From contig JAUPFP010000013.1 in assembly GCA_036925085.1 (NCBI GenBank), positions 4,660,155 through 4,724,154 on the forward strand: 64,000 nucleotides of DNA, given 5' to 3'. A program made the position numbers and the translations under genes. Positions 23,721 through 35,995 of the stretch are shown piece by piece. Position 1 is the stretch's first letter; the number at the start of each line of letters is the position of its first letter. The notes below the pieces were generated by a model. It was not told where the DNA came from and did no database searches. It saw only the letters and a program-made list of their open reading frames with translations. The DNA comes from Brachycybe producta (taxonomy: Eukaryota; Arthropoda; Diplopoda; Playtdesmida; Andrognathidae).

Positions 23721-26700
23721 ATCGTGATGGATAAGTTATTAAAGATTCCGAGTTTGGAGATGTTGGTCGAGAGGTTTCGGGACTTTCGTTAGGAGTCTTG
23801 ACTTTTTCCGATTCAGGAAAAATTCCCTCGACGATCGGAATAATGTTACGCCAAACACGAGCAAGCTGAAATTTTTTTTTGTTTTTAGAAAAGTAACAAA
23901 AAAATTTTGTTTCTTAAAATGTTTTATGAATAGCTAATTCTCGTACTCTGGTTATTCTACATTTCATAAAATAATAATAATAACAATAACACTAAGGAGA
24001 AATTGAAAGCTATTTTCTAAAACACTTTCAAATTTATCTTACTGTGTTAGCTCATGAAAAACAAAAATATCCAGAGTTCGAGAGGAGTTTAAACTTTTAA
24101 AAAATGTCAACAAACAATAAATATTCCGCACCTCTGAATGACAACTTGCAAAAACTGTTGTCATATTCTGCAAAACACAATAGATCATATGCATCGAAAC
24201 GTGAACCAATTGCGTTTCCATATGAATACAGTAAAGCGCAAATTGGTTACGTCGTTCCATAACCTGAAGAGTTGATTCTTGCTGTAATTAGAAGTAGAAA
24301 AATTAAAACCATAAAAAAATAATAACGAATGATTATTTCTATCAACCTCTGAAATGCGATTCTCCAAATCGTCGGCGACATTGGCCTGAAAAAAAAAAGA
24401 TAGTCGTTTTATTTAATCTGGTTTCTAAAGTTTAAATGCTATTCAAACTCTGGTTATTATGTATTTCAGAAGCGAAATGAAGACAAACTTGAATGTGTTT
24501 TAGAAACTATAAAGGTAGGTCTATCACCGGTATCTTTAAAAATACAATTTTTATAGACACAAATTTAAAAAAAAATATTGTCTGCTAAAAGTTTGGCCAT
24601 TTTCAAACTGACGTTCAAAATTTATTTTGAAAATGAACCAACTTTAACCAGGTGATATTTTTTTTTTAAATTTTTGGTCTATAAAAAGTTTATTTTTAAA
24701 GATATCAACACGTAAATACTACACTAAGTGAGTCAGCTACTATTCTAGTTTCTAACACACTGTAAGTATATCTTCATATGTTGTTTCTGAAACGCAAAAT
24801 GACCAGAATTCGAAAATATCAGCTGTTCTTAAAACATGTTAATCAATTAATAAAATAATTACATCTGCCCCTTGATACGAAGCCTGATTCACTTTTTTTC
24901 TTATAGTGACTACTTTCGTTAAGACTTTCTGATGATCTTGTATTGCTCCTTTTTCTTGACGCTCGCATAAATGCTTTTTAACCACAACAACAACAATATT
25001 AACGTAAAAGAAAACGATTTCAAAACAATTCAATAGGCAAGACAAACACTATTATTACTATGTAAGATGTCAACAAGTCCAAAAACAAATTTAATTGATC
25101 GAGAATTTCTTCCTCTTGAAGAACAGTCTGAAAAACAAAACCAAAAACGTTTTGTATGATACAAATAGCACTATACTTTTTGTGTGCGAGCCATAACTAG
25201 CTAATTTTGCGCTCGAGGCACGAATAAAACTTGCGCCTCCTCATAGTATTTATGTTGTGCCCCTATTTTGGAGCCTATAAGCTTTGCGCCTCACTTGCCT
25301 CACCCTTAGTTATGGCTCTGTTTTTGTAACAAAAAAAAAACAAACCTGACTTGCTGTTCTGTCGGAAAGATTTCCAAAAGTGTGACTTAGTTCGCGAAAC
25401 CCTTTCTTTAGATGATTCCACGTATCGCAACCTCCCGTTGCCCACACTGAAGTGATATGTGGTTCGCACGAAAGCGCACTGATATAATATAATTAAAAAT
25501 CTTTTTTATTTCTCCGAAATAACTGTTCTCGAAATATAATTTTCAAATTCATTTTCAAATTCATTTTAGAAAACCTTAATTCTTTGTGAATATCAGACAC
25601 ATCCATCGCATAAGCTAAAAAAATAATTTATTTACAAAACTTAAAACACAAAATTGCAATCGAAAACGTGTTTTTTAAAAAAAAAAAAAGTTTCTCTAAC
25701 TCTGTGATCGTGTGATCATCCTTTGAAGAATCTCTTCGAAATGAGTTAAACTGATGTGAATGAATTTGATCTGTTCTCTACTAGTTGCCAGATGAACGTG
25801 ACTATCAACAGGTACGATATCTTTCTAAAGAATACACACCAAACAAAAAAAGAATGAAGAACGACGAGTTGTTTTCTCTCTTTTCTCTCTCTCTATTGAT
25901 AGATAATTTAGAAAGAAAAAAATACCCTCGATGCGAGTGCACTGAGCAAGAACTCGTCTGGAATGTTCCGAAATTGTTCTCGTATTTTGTACTGCATTTC
26001 CTGATATGCCACAAAACGAGAGAAAAAGACGTTGTAATTTTTTTTGTTGTGCTTTTAGGTTTTTTTTGTTTATTTCATTTTGAACTCACTGGTCCTTGAA
26101 ATGTGAAAAAAAATCTGACTATTTTATCGGTACTTAAGATTGGATGTCTGACGATCAACGTAAGATATCTAACGAGAGCCCGACGTCGCTGTTCGATGAA
26201 CCTCGCATCGGCTGAGAACGAAGAAAAATGTTAGACGTTAGATGTTACTTTCAGACGAGTTGATGACATTTTTTTATGGCTTGACTGGATACAGTGGCAA
26301 ACCGATTGTATTGGCGAGGACAGTTAGGGTTTTTAATATATTGGCATCAGTATAAGATTAATCATAAATTTAAACGATTTCTACTTTAACGTAAATATTA
26401 AACGATATTTTTTAAAAAGGGGTTTATCGTTTTTATTTGCAAAATAAATTTAAACAATTTAAATTTACTAACCGCCAACCATCTTCTTAGGCGGTAATCT
26501 CGGCACCATGCGATAAGGATACTTGATCGTGAGAAGGTCCTGCAAAGCTACGAAATCATTGTAACGTCGCCTCGCTTTACTCTTGAGTCGCTACATCGAC
26601 ACAACAAGTTTCAAACAATGTTACCCGCAAACTAATTAAGAAACCGGAATTGTTTTATACTTGACTGAAAACATCATATTCAACGTGTTTCAAGAAGAGT

Positions 26701-27521
26701 CCCTTTTTCTCTGGTACTAATTCCACTTTGACGACATCCATGTCGATCAGTTCTCGATATGTTACGGCCAATCGTGTCGGATTCTGTTCCCATCTAAGTC
26801 TCATACTCATTGTACGAAGATCGGAAAGATCTCCCATCTCGGGAATCGGCAACTCTGAATACGAAGACAAGAATTATAATAAAAAAAAAAAACTTTCTCC
26901 GCTCGTTCTAAAAATGGAGAAACCTTGTCCGCTGTAGTTTTCTAGAAGTTTGTCATTTGGTGGTTTTCCCTGTTGTGCCAATGACGTCAAGGCCAGTGCT
27001 TTATACAAACAGGTTCTTGTTAGAAGTCCCTGTTTGCAATCCAAAGTGTCCCAAATCTAGATGTTACGACAAGAGAAAAACTTAATCGATGATCTAAAAT
27101 GCAAAAATTGTCAAAATCTGCAAGTTTCTAGCAGTTTTCATCTAGTTTTCAATTTATTTCCAGAAGTTTTCTACAAGTTTCTTGAAAATTCAAAATTTTC
27201 GTGCAGATTTCTACAAGTTTGTCCTCTGTTTATCGGTACTTATACGAACCGCTCCGACTGTTTCGGGTAATAGATTTGTTTTGGCCCACAGTTTTATAAA
27301 AATGTCCTTGGTAACTTGGAATTCCGGGAACGGGAACACGATGGAATGCACTTGTCTGTAGAGAGGCGGAACCGTTCCTGCAACGTGTCAAATAACAAAA
27401 ATGTCATTCGATTATTTAGAAACTCAATTAAGAACATGACAGTCGGTAATTCCGATGAGAAACAGCGTAATTAATCGTTAATTACTGCGTTCTACTCACC
27501 GCAAAACAACTCAACAGCCAT
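23719..27521 (-). CDS. SNX8: Sorting nexin 8 (PX-BAR protein)
   Basis: Endosomal phosphoinositide-binding sorting nexin acting in endosome-to-Golgi retrieval (family knowledge). Fifteen minus-strand exons: 27521-27500, 27377-27250, 27056-26924, 26854-26661, 26590-26473, 26211-26090, 26000-25926, 25824-25701, 25614-25575, 25478-25346, 25127-25059, 24973-24863, 24385-24347, 24281-24132, 23865-23719; 534 residues, longer than human (about 465). Residues 20-95 ([30 protein letters not shown]) look like the EH/EF-hand-like N-terminal domain of Mvp1/SNX8 homologues. The PX domain (about 135-245) has [17 protein letters not shown], the lipid-binding RRYNDF (Arg167-Arg168-Tyr169) and LPPKK. The rest is the BAR region with LNLFLDLL and [18 protein letters not shown], then a Ser/Pro-rich tail. 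The first exon encodes only seven residues and a partial codon, so the start is less certain than the rest. Head-to-head with the IQCE-like gene. Confidence 0.95.
24435..24835. repeat. Palindromic repeat family A copy (SNX8 intron 12)
   Basis: Nearly full copy: ACTCTGGTTATTATGTATTT on the left, GAAACTATAAAGGTAGG arm, centre TATAAAAAGTTTATTTTTAA, CTACTATTCTAGTTTCTAAC on the right and ACCAGAATTCGAAAATATCA at the end. A partial copy also lies at about 23935-24080. Confidence 0.75.
25186..25319. mobile_element. Short TIR element in SNX8 intron 10
   Basis: GAGCCATAACTAGC on the left and TAGTTATGGCTC on the right are inverted partners; inner GCGCCTC motifs occur in both halves. About 134 bp, GC-richer than its surroundings. 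Confidence 0.55.
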
Positions 27522-27803
27522 TGCACTCAGCAACAAAAAAACAACTGACGACGTACGACGTGCAATTTGCCTCCTCCTTCTCCACTTATTATTATTTGTA
27601 TTGCAAATAATGGCATCATTTGATATATACGTCATTTTTCTGAAGCATTTTAGTGGCACATAAGGTGTACCAACATGGCGTACGTATTATTGATTAGTAT
27701 TAATTCAAGTAGCCATGTTTGTTTTCTCATTATACTGGTTGCCAAGATATGATTGGCTTAGGCCCTCTCTGGGATTAAAAGTCAAGAGTGTGGCAAGGCT
27801 ATG

Positions 27804-28001
27804 GGCCTTGGCACACAGGTAACTTTTGAAAGACGTTTCAACGACGAATGAAGTTGAAGGTAGCTGGACTGTCGTCGCAAGGCATTTTCTATAGAAGGTC
27901 GGCCTTGAGGATGGAACTCTTCGTACACAGGCGACTTTCAACTATGTGCCAATGGCCCAACGTTCGAGAAGTCTTTCAAAAGTCACCCGTGTGCCAATAC
28001 C
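27804..28001. mobile_element. MITE, about 198 bp
   Basis: Left GGCCTTGGCACACAGGTAAC with CTTTTGAAAGAC; right GTCTTTCAAAAGTCACCCG then TGTGCCAATACC followed by TTA. The inverted ends match over about 30 bases with few mismatches. Confidence 0.75.
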
Positions 28002-28077
28002 TTAATTTGTCTTGCATTTTTTGGTTGCATTTTGTAACCGGTTATCACGGTAAACCGGTTTTCTTAAAGGAGGAGTG

Positions 28078-28280
28078 TATGTACGGAACCCTAAAAAGGA
28101 CCATTATTTTTATTTTTATCAATTTTAATCTGTTGCAACAAATTAAGTATTCTCTTTCAATAAATTAATTAGTCTGTTGCAACGAATTAAGTAATCTACA
28201 GCATTGGATTAAGTAATTCGTTGCAACAAATTAAAATTGACAAAAATAAAATAAATGTTCTTTTTAGGGCTCCGTACATA
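28078..28280. mobile_element. Fold-back MITE, arms about 90 bp
   Basis: Left arm TATGTACGGAACCCTAAAAA ... TCTGTTGCAACAAATTAAGT; right arm is its inverse, ending TTTTTAGGGCTCCGTACATA. GTTGCAACAAATTAA recurs in both orientations. Almost the whole element is palindromic. Confidence 0.7.
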
Positions 28281-28795
28281 AGCGAACGGAACGAGATATT
28301 TTGAAGCATAAGGCGTGGCCTTAATAAATTATAGGGTTATACATTGAGTGGCCTAATATGGCGTCTTAAGTTTACGTCGTAGTTTATGTATATCATAGTG
28401 ATGTACGCCATGTTAGGTGTACCTCAACATAAAACTAAAATCGCCTTCATACATATGACATAATGACTTACTATATTATGTCTCTATTAAGCCCACATGT
28501 GTCGCCATTATATATTTGATAACATTTGGTTTTGATTTTTCATTGTCATTTTTCTCATTCAATTGGTTTGTTTGTGGTTCTCAATTTTTAGTTTACTTTT
28601 CGCCGGCTGTTTATAATTTGCTTTTATCTTCTTTGTTGCATGTTATTTTTTTTTAGAAATCTGATATAGAATTAAGAGAATAATAATTGTGTTTAGAAAT
28701 AGGTTAAAGAATATAGTTTGTTGAATCGGCGTCATTTTTTGTTGAGGTCGTTATTATTAAATAATAATAAGAATTATTACGTCATTTTTATTGCG

Positions 28796-31294
28796 ATGGC
28801 GTCGAATTTAGAAACCTGTGAGTTGGGTTTCAACTCACTTTCAAACTCGATTATAACTCTTGTTTTGTTTTTTTTGTTTCTTTCTTTTCTAGTTTCTTCG
28901 CCTGAATGTGGAAATTCAAATTTTCGACCGCCTAGACATACTTCTTCACCTAAATTAGACGATTTTACGACGAATAATACTTTGTTAACTTTGAATGAAC
29001 TGAGTAATAAAATACTCGTTCTGATCTGAAGATTATAATTTCATGTTTTGTTTTTTTTCTCGTTTGATTTATTAAATAAAGACGAGCCGAAGCCGACTAC
29101 AATGTCAACAAATGCCGGCGTTGGCAGCGGTGGTTCTGCTGCTTTGAATCAGACCAATAAGAAGGATTCTGGTGGATCGTCAAGAACCAGTCCAACGAAA
29201 CCGAAATATAATTTACTAAGTATGAAACTAAAGGGTTTTCTATCAATTAGGAGCCTTTTAGTTAAGTTTTTATGTAGAATCTCCTGCATGGAGGCTAATT
29301 GTGTTTTCAAAACGAGGAAAATACAAGACTTTTAAATGTTTTTTTTTATTCAGGGTTTTTAGTGGGTAAAATTTATGAAGAGTGAAATCGTTTTTTTTTT
29401 TCGGTTCTCGATACCGAAAAACCAGAATTTCAAAAGTTTATTTATAACTAGAAATGTAAAGAAATCCTCGAATGTCGTGACTTAAAAAATATATAAATTT
29501 TACGTTTTTAAAAACAAAAGAAAGTTTATTTTCAGATTGTGAAAGTAATTAATGGAATTTTTATTTTTTTTTTTAAAGTTTTAAGTAAAATTTGAAATTG
29601 GTTTTGCAGGTTGTTTTTAAAAATGACCTGAATGGTCTCATCATTTTTTCTTCTGTGTTATGGTTCAAAAATGAAGTTCATCAATGAGAAGTTAAAAGAA
29701 AAAAATGGGTTCTAATTTATATATTTATATTAAAAGTTGAAATGTATATTTTTGACCTTTTAGAAATTTATAATTTTAAATTACAACTTTAAATAATTAA
29801 TTACAGTGGGATGGATGGATTTAAATCGAGTTGATTTTATCTTGAGATTTTTTTTAGTTCTTTTTTTCTCTTTTGCGAAATTAACTATTATTAAATAATA
29901 TAATGTGCTTGACAGGTGAATAAACTGTTCGAATATTTTGTCATGCATGAATTTTCAGTTGATAAAAAATAAATCCGATTTAAATAAAAGATAAATTCGA
30001 TTTAAATAAAAAAAATAATTATATTTATTCATTGTTTATTGATTTAAATCACATTTTTTTATTTAATAAAAATCAAAATTCTGATTTTTATTTTTTATAA
30101 AAAAATGAAGAAAAATGTATACTTAATTATTTGTTATTATGTTAACAGCTTAGAAAATAAAGATTCATTACTTGCTTGAGCAATCAAAACTAAAGCTAGA
30201 TTTGAAAATGACAACATTTTTTAAAGAAATTTCTAAATTAAATAATAAACAATTAAAAGGGCACGGTTCTTAAAACTTGTAATTTTTTTTTATAAAAAAT
30301 CATAATTTGTATCTCATTTTAATTATAATTTTAAAATGTATATTTCGCGAAACGGTTTTTTTTAAGTTAGTTTTTTTTTTTCAACGTTCAATTCTTAAAA
30401 TTAGAAGTTTTGATTTTTTGTATAAAAAAATCTGATTTTTTTTGGTAATTATTTCGCTTTTTTCCTCCTCCTGATTTAGCTAAGAAGACGGCTAAATCAT
30501 CATTGCAGAATAAAACTCCAGATGAAGTTTATAACGAATTGATGGACCTCAAAAAGGTTTAAACTTTTTTTTTTTGATAGGAGAAAGTGGGATTGAATTT
30601 TCACTTTGCATATTGTTTTGTCTTCTTTTTTAAACAAAAAAAGGTCAATTCGAGTCTCGGCGATGAGAATGCGTCGCTGAAGAACAAATTGAGAAAAATC
30701 GAAGAGGAGCAGAGCAAAAGGGTGAGTTAAAAAATTTTTAAAACAAGTATGATTTCGGTTTCTGTCTGTTCTAAGATACGAGAAATATTTGCAGGAATAA
30801 GTTTTGTTTCAATTGTATGAGATGTTTCATTTATGAGCATGTCTGTCTTTATCTCGATGTTTTTGTTCGTTTCGTAACTTTCGTGTTTACGTTGCGGTCG
30901 AAAACTCGACTCGAGAAATAATGCTGACAATGCTTTGTTTATTCAACGAATTAACTTTTGTTGCAAATCACAAGATGTTGACAAGGTTTCAAAGTCTTGT
31001 TTTTCATCGTCGGAAGTAATAGGTGTAGGTTGTAGGTGGTAGAGAATCTCTCTTAAAAAAAATGATCGTGATGCAATTCGCACCTAATTTGTTAATTGTT
31101 TCCGCCTTTTTCAAGCTCTGCACGGAAGTCTTAAAGAATGAGAGAAAAAAAGGGACAGGTGCAACTTAGTTTGCAGTGCATTGTACTCAGGAGAGAGAAA
31201 GGGAGAGAAAAATAGAAGCACTTTCTTGACCCGATTTTCTCCATTCTGAAACAGAGAACGTTTGTTTGATGTCGAAATAACATGTTGTCAGTCT

Positions 31295-31350
<56 letters not shown>

Positions 31351-34300
31351 TGGAGAAGAAATTGCGTTAGTTAATTCCAACGTGTTATGGTGACTGCAGG
31401 TGCAATGTAAATATACTGCATTGTGATCAATGAAAGATTTTTAATTGGTTTTTGGTGACGACAAAAGGAATATCGATTCATTTTTAATTAAGGGCCATTG
31501 GATTTGGTAAATTGCTATTTTGACTTGATGCTAAAAGAAAAAAAGCTCTTTAAATGTTATGGCATAGTAACTAATAATGAAACGTTAGCGTTAGTATGTT
31601 TCATCACGTGGAGCACAGAATAAAGCCCAGTCCACATGCAACGTTTTGCCTGTGCAGGCAAAATTGTGTTAAAAAAAGTTGCAGTTCAGGGGTGTCCACA
31701 CAATACAGTTTATCATCACTCAGTTCCACGGAGTCCATCGAAATCATATTCTGCGAACACTGTTTTGGCAGTAAAAGTGAAGGAAAACTGTGCCGGTCGT
31801 AGACGACTGAGCTCTCGGTCTCAGTTTTTCATCTCAGTGTACCGTTTCTGTGCATTTCACATAATTGCACAGTTTTCCGGGCCAAACACACGCAACGCCT
31901 TGCTTGACTCAGCAGGCATAACAGTGTACAAAACGTTGCATGTTGACCAGGCTTTTAAGTATTTTGTGCAGCACAAAGTTATACTTCTAATTTTTGTAGT
32001 TTGTTTAATACTTGTTTTATCAATTGTAACAACAATCGTCTAAATATTTGCAAATGACAGTTTTACGTGCAGCAAGTCATTCATCATTAGTCTCTTTACA
32101 GGTTTAACCCATTTAAATGTTTTGAATTTTATGTTTGAACAGTCGTCTCACTTTTTTCTATTGTTTGCTTTGTGACTATTTTTATGATTGAAGTTATTAT
32201 TTTCAGAGTGAGATGGAGAGGACTTCAAATAACACGGTAAGTTAGCAAATTGTTCACAGTACAATTGTAGTTTTGTTATCTCGGCACTATTGCTAGTCTT
32301 TGTATAGTCATGGTGCCGTTTTTAGAGGTCTTCGACCCGGACTAACCCCAATATCTGTGGTCCATAACGACGGTACCACTCAGCCTAATTAATGTTAGCA
32401 TTAAAGGCTTTAAACTTTCGTAATTTTTCTGTGTCGGGGCGCTCATAGACGAGCGACGTTTTGGTCAAGATAAGACTGCAAAAAAGTGGCCGAAACCGTC
32501 CGCTCCAGTCGCAGTTCATTCAACTACGTTGGGACAACTTCCCAACTGCTTACAGTTGGCTTGAGTGGTCAGTTTGGGTCACACGCAGTCACGAGAACTA
32601 AAAGTCGCTCGCCTGTGAAAACCCTTAGACGCTTTGTTTGGGTTTGAATCGACTGGCGATGATGACGTCACAGCCGATATTTATATCGTCACTGTCAAAC
32701 TAATCATGAATATCTGGTTTTTGGAAGCAATATTATAAAACGAATTAAGTGTTAGAAACTAGAAAGGTAACTGGATCACTTAATGTCGTGTATTTTCATT
32801 CTGGTATTTTGCAAAATAAACTTTTTTTTAGACATAAGTTATAAAATATCATCTGCTTAAAGTTTGGTCGTTTTTATATGGACATAAAAAGTTTATTTTA
32901 AAAGATATCAACATAAGTTATTATAAGTGATTGAGCTACCCTTCTAGTTTCTAAAACACGTTCAAGTTTGTCTTAATTTGGCGCTCTCAAGCTTGTAGCA
33001 CACTACGTCTTATCGGAATGGAACGAATCGGAAAATTTTGATAACAAGTATTTCAATGGAGCCCCGCCGACGTGGTGTTCCGTTAACATGCTTGTTAGAA
33101 AAATATTCCGATTCGTTTCCGTTCCGATCGGATGTAGTATGCTACAAGCTTTAAAGACAAAATAATCATAGTTCGATAATCAGCTCTTTGTAAACAATCG
33201 TATTTTTTCTTCATCCTAATTTTCCTGAGTTCGAGGATCCGTTTACAGTACACTTTAAATCCACCTTAATAAACATTTTTTTCTTCTTCTAATAGCTGGT
33301 CAGTAATTTGAAACGGAAAGTTCTGCGTTTGGAAGAATCTATTAAAGAAAAAGATAACAATATAAAGTATAATATAATTCATATTTTAGTATGTTGTTGT
33401 CTTCATGTTATGTTTTGACGTCGTTCTTTAGGAAACTGCAAGCTGATGCTCGTGTGGCTAAACATGAAGCCAAGATTGCAGTTGATAGACAAGACGTACG
33501 TATTTGATCGTAACGAGTTCGTTTTGTGTGTTATTTTCAATCACAGTGTGTTTTTAATTTGAATTTTTAGAGTATTACTAAAAGGGGAATGACGGGACTG
33601 AAGGAAAATCCGAAATTGCAGAAGTTAACATTAACTTTAAGAGCGTTTGCAGACGAACGACTTTTTAATGATCGAGTTGGACTGCAGAAAGTAGGCAGTT
33701 GTTGCTCGTGTGTAGGGATGCGATAGGTGGTTGACATGTGGTTCGTGTGAAAACAAGAATTGCTTTCGTTTGTGGCGGGGATCGACCTCTGCCCGGCGAC
33801 TGTATTTCATCCGTGGTTGAGATGCCGCTTGGTTGAGCAATACATTGTCAACCACAGGGCAGCCACAACCAGTCGTCGTTTTTGATCACTTTTACATTCC
33901 AACTCTAACACTCTAACACTAAAAAGTCGCTGTTCTGTAAAGACCCTTAAGTTTCATTGTATTTGTTTGAACTTAAAACTAAATGAAAGATGATCTGGTT
34001 TTTGGTGGGGTTTTTTTTATTATCGAAGAACGATGACGAATAGCCGTAGTCCTGGAAGTCGTAGCGCCGAGGCCCGTTCTCCTACCAAAAGTTTGTTACT
34101 GGTCGATGAGAACAAGCAACTCAGAGAGAAACTTTATAAAGCACTTTCTATTCATGATCCTAACGTAATCGGTAATTTATGAAAAGAGAAACTGAAAGTG
34201 TCCTCTTTTGTATATTAAAAGCACTTTTGTTTTCTCCGTTAGAAAACTACAAAGATTTATCTTCAGACGAGCTCATTGCTCAGATTCTGCACTTGAAAGC

Positions 34301-35995
34301 GGTAATTTAAACGATGAACGTAACATTATTCGTGATTATGAACTTCACTGATATTTTCGTTGTGTGCAGGAAGTCGAAGTTTTGCAAAAAATCAAGACCA
34401 GAATGGACGAGAATAATCAGAATGGTGTTGCTGATATCGAAGTAGAGAAGTTGAATTCAGAAATTCATCATCTTAAGAGCGATAGATTAAGTTACTATGA
34501 AGAATCGGAGAAAAAAGAGTAGATTCGATAATTTTACTTTTAAAGGCCATTTGCGCGGAAAAATCTGAAAGTTTTTATCATTTAACAGTTTAGAGATAAA
34601 GAATTTAAAGGAGGAATTGGAACAAATTCGTAAAGAATTGTCTGGAAAAAATCGTACAATGTATGGAGCCATTCCAAAAGTTCCCTCTCAGGTGTCACAG
34701 AATGTCGAAACAAAGAGCAAAGTATGATTAATTCTCGTGGGTTTCTTAAAACAAGTTTGAGGTGTTTTTTCTTTTAATGTTGTGTTTAAAATAGATTCGA
34801 TCAAAGCTGGAAGTCTTAAAGAAAAGCTCTGCGACCACCACTTCGTCTTTCGAATCTTCTGCCAAAAAAACACTTACAATTTCGAAGCCGAAAGCAGCCG
34901 CTGCAGCAACTTCTAAGGTATACATTGTACTTCTGTCCAAAGCGCTTATTGTAAAGTCGCCTCACTTTAATTTAAAGCATGTGACGTCAAGAGGGTTTGT
35001 TTTAAAAGCTGTGATTGTGAAGTTTTGATCAAGGATCGAGGAGTTTAGTGACGTTTTTATATAGAAGTGTACTAATAATCGATAATTATGCATAGAATTT
35101 GGCATTGTCTGCTGTGACTCCACAAAATGGTGCTGCCGCCTCTAAATCTAAACAGAAAATTACGAAGGAAGTAACTTCTCCTGTCAGAAACGGTCACTCT
35201 CCGATCGTGGGTGCTGCTGCCGTCGCTAAGTCTAAGAGTGCCTCATCAAAGCAATCGCCAAAGGCTTCGCTAAAACAATCGCCAAAGGATCAGAACGAAG
35301 TCGAAAAGTTTCGACAAAACGTTGCTGCAAAGAAAATTCAGCAGAGTTGGAAAAGTCATCGTTCAGACGTACTTAATTTAAACCGCCGTTTTAAGCTTAC
35401 TGGTAAAAGTTTAACCGTTTGCGAGCGTCTCGTTACAGGTTATCGAGAACGGAAACAAAATCGAAGATAAACCGGCTGACAACAAAGAAAACCACAACGG
35501 AATTGAAGATAAACCGACCAACGGCGAAGAAAACTGCAATGGAGTTGAAAATAAAATGATAAACTTTGAAGGAAATAGAAATAACGATGATGATGAGCTG
35601 AAAGATTTGCAAGAGGTTTATCGTTAATATCACGTTTATAGTTGGCGTTGTTTACGATAACGTCTTCTTTCTCATTTTGTATTCAAATAAAAACGTTTTT
35701 TTCCTGTGTTTAGGCCGTAACTACAATTCAGTCTGTCGCTCGTGGAAATGAAGTTAGATCTGATCTTCTTTGTGGCGACGCTTTCGGCGAGACCTCGGTT
35801 GAAACGAATGAAATAACGAAGGAAGAAACGAGTGAATGTATGCATGATAGTACAAAAGATGTGGATGACAACGTAACTACGATCCAATCTGTCGCTCGTG
35901 CTCATCACCATCGCGAGGAAATTCTAAAAACATGGGAAACAAATGGAGATGCGATTGTTGTTTCAAGTACCGTCGGTGACGGAACCAACAATTAA
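28796..35995 (+). CDS. IQCE: IQCE-like protein (IQ motifs and coiled coil)
   Basis: Seventeen exons: 28796-28817, 28893-29003, 29082-29219, 30480-30556, 30644-30721, 32207-32236, 33296-33366, 33432-33495, 33571-33623, 34029-34171, 34243-34301, 34370-34518, 34589-34721, 34795-34917, 35096-35368, 35439-35615, 35714-35995; 660 residues, phase kept throughout. The strongest match to IQCE is residues about 104-195: DEVYNELMDLKK, LKNKLRKIEEE, LKRKVLRLEESIKEKDNNI, a coiled coil. A second coiled coil spans about 245-360. The C-terminus has three IQ motifs: AAKKIQQSWKSHR (about 494-506), TTIQSVARG (about 570) and TTIQSVARAHHHREEIL (about 622), with the last two sharing TTIQSVAR. IQCE acts with EFCAB7 at the base of the primary cilium in Hedgehog signalling in mammals; function here is inferred. 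Start is uncertain: exon 1 encodes only seven residues and a partial codon. Introns hold several transposons and a (GA) tract. Confidence 0.86.
31298..31347. repeat. (GA)n microsatellite
   Basis: About 24 GA units in IQCE intron 5, with a purine-rich GAGAGAAAG neighbourhood from 31140. Confidence 0.9.
31624..31955. mobile_element. MITE, about 332 bp, long TIRs (IQCE intron 5)
   Basis: Left end AGCCCAGTCCACATGCAACG continuing TTTTG; right end CAAAACGTTGCATGTTGACC continuing AGGCTTT. TAA flanks both ends (31621-31623, 31956-31958). The reading frame over 31636-32043 is a by-product of its base composition. Confidence 0.8.
32437..32624. mobile_element. MITE family H1, copy 2 (IQCE intron 6)
   Basis: GGGCGCTCATAGACGAGCGA on the left and TCGCTCGCCTGTGAAAACCC on the right, with TTA after the right end; same TIR family as 13521-13721 (GACGAGCGAC core). 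Confidence 0.75.
32700..33240. repeat. Palindromic repeat family A copy, interrupted (IQCE intron 6)
   Basis: GTGTTAGAAACTAGAAAGGT at about 32750, centre ATAAAAAGTTTATTTT, CTACCCTTCTAGTTTCTAAA at 32935; resumes after an inserted MITE with AAAGACAAAATAATCATAG and ends with TTTACAGTACACTTTAAATC, CACC. Confidence 0.8.
32989..33152. mobile_element. MITE, 164 bp, inserted inside a family A copy
   Basis: Left AAGCTTGTAGCACACTACGT and right CGGATGTAGTATGCTACAAG, CTT are inverted partners; the match continues inward through GGAACGAATCGGAA. Splits the family A element, so it is the younger of the two. Confidence 0.8.
33640..33946. mobile_element. MITE family H1, copy 3, 307 bp (IQCE intron 9)
   Basis: AGAGCGTTTGCAGACGAACG on the left, AAAAAGTCGCTGTTCTGTAA then AGACCC on the right; TTA flanks at 33637-33639 and 33947-33949. 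Starts 17 bases after the exon 9 donor. Confidence 0.75.

Larger units (their letters stand above)
27522..28795. promoter_or_regulatory. Divergent promoter region, SNX8 / IQCE-like gene
   Basis: Start codons face away across 1274 bases, so both promoters lie here. Two transposons occupy the middle. Core promoter elements could not be assigned. Confidence 0.6.

Noticed and set aside
31636-32043. 135-codon plus-strand frame
   Set aside because: Coincides with a MITE with clear TIRs inside an IQCE intron; the protein has no recognisable features.
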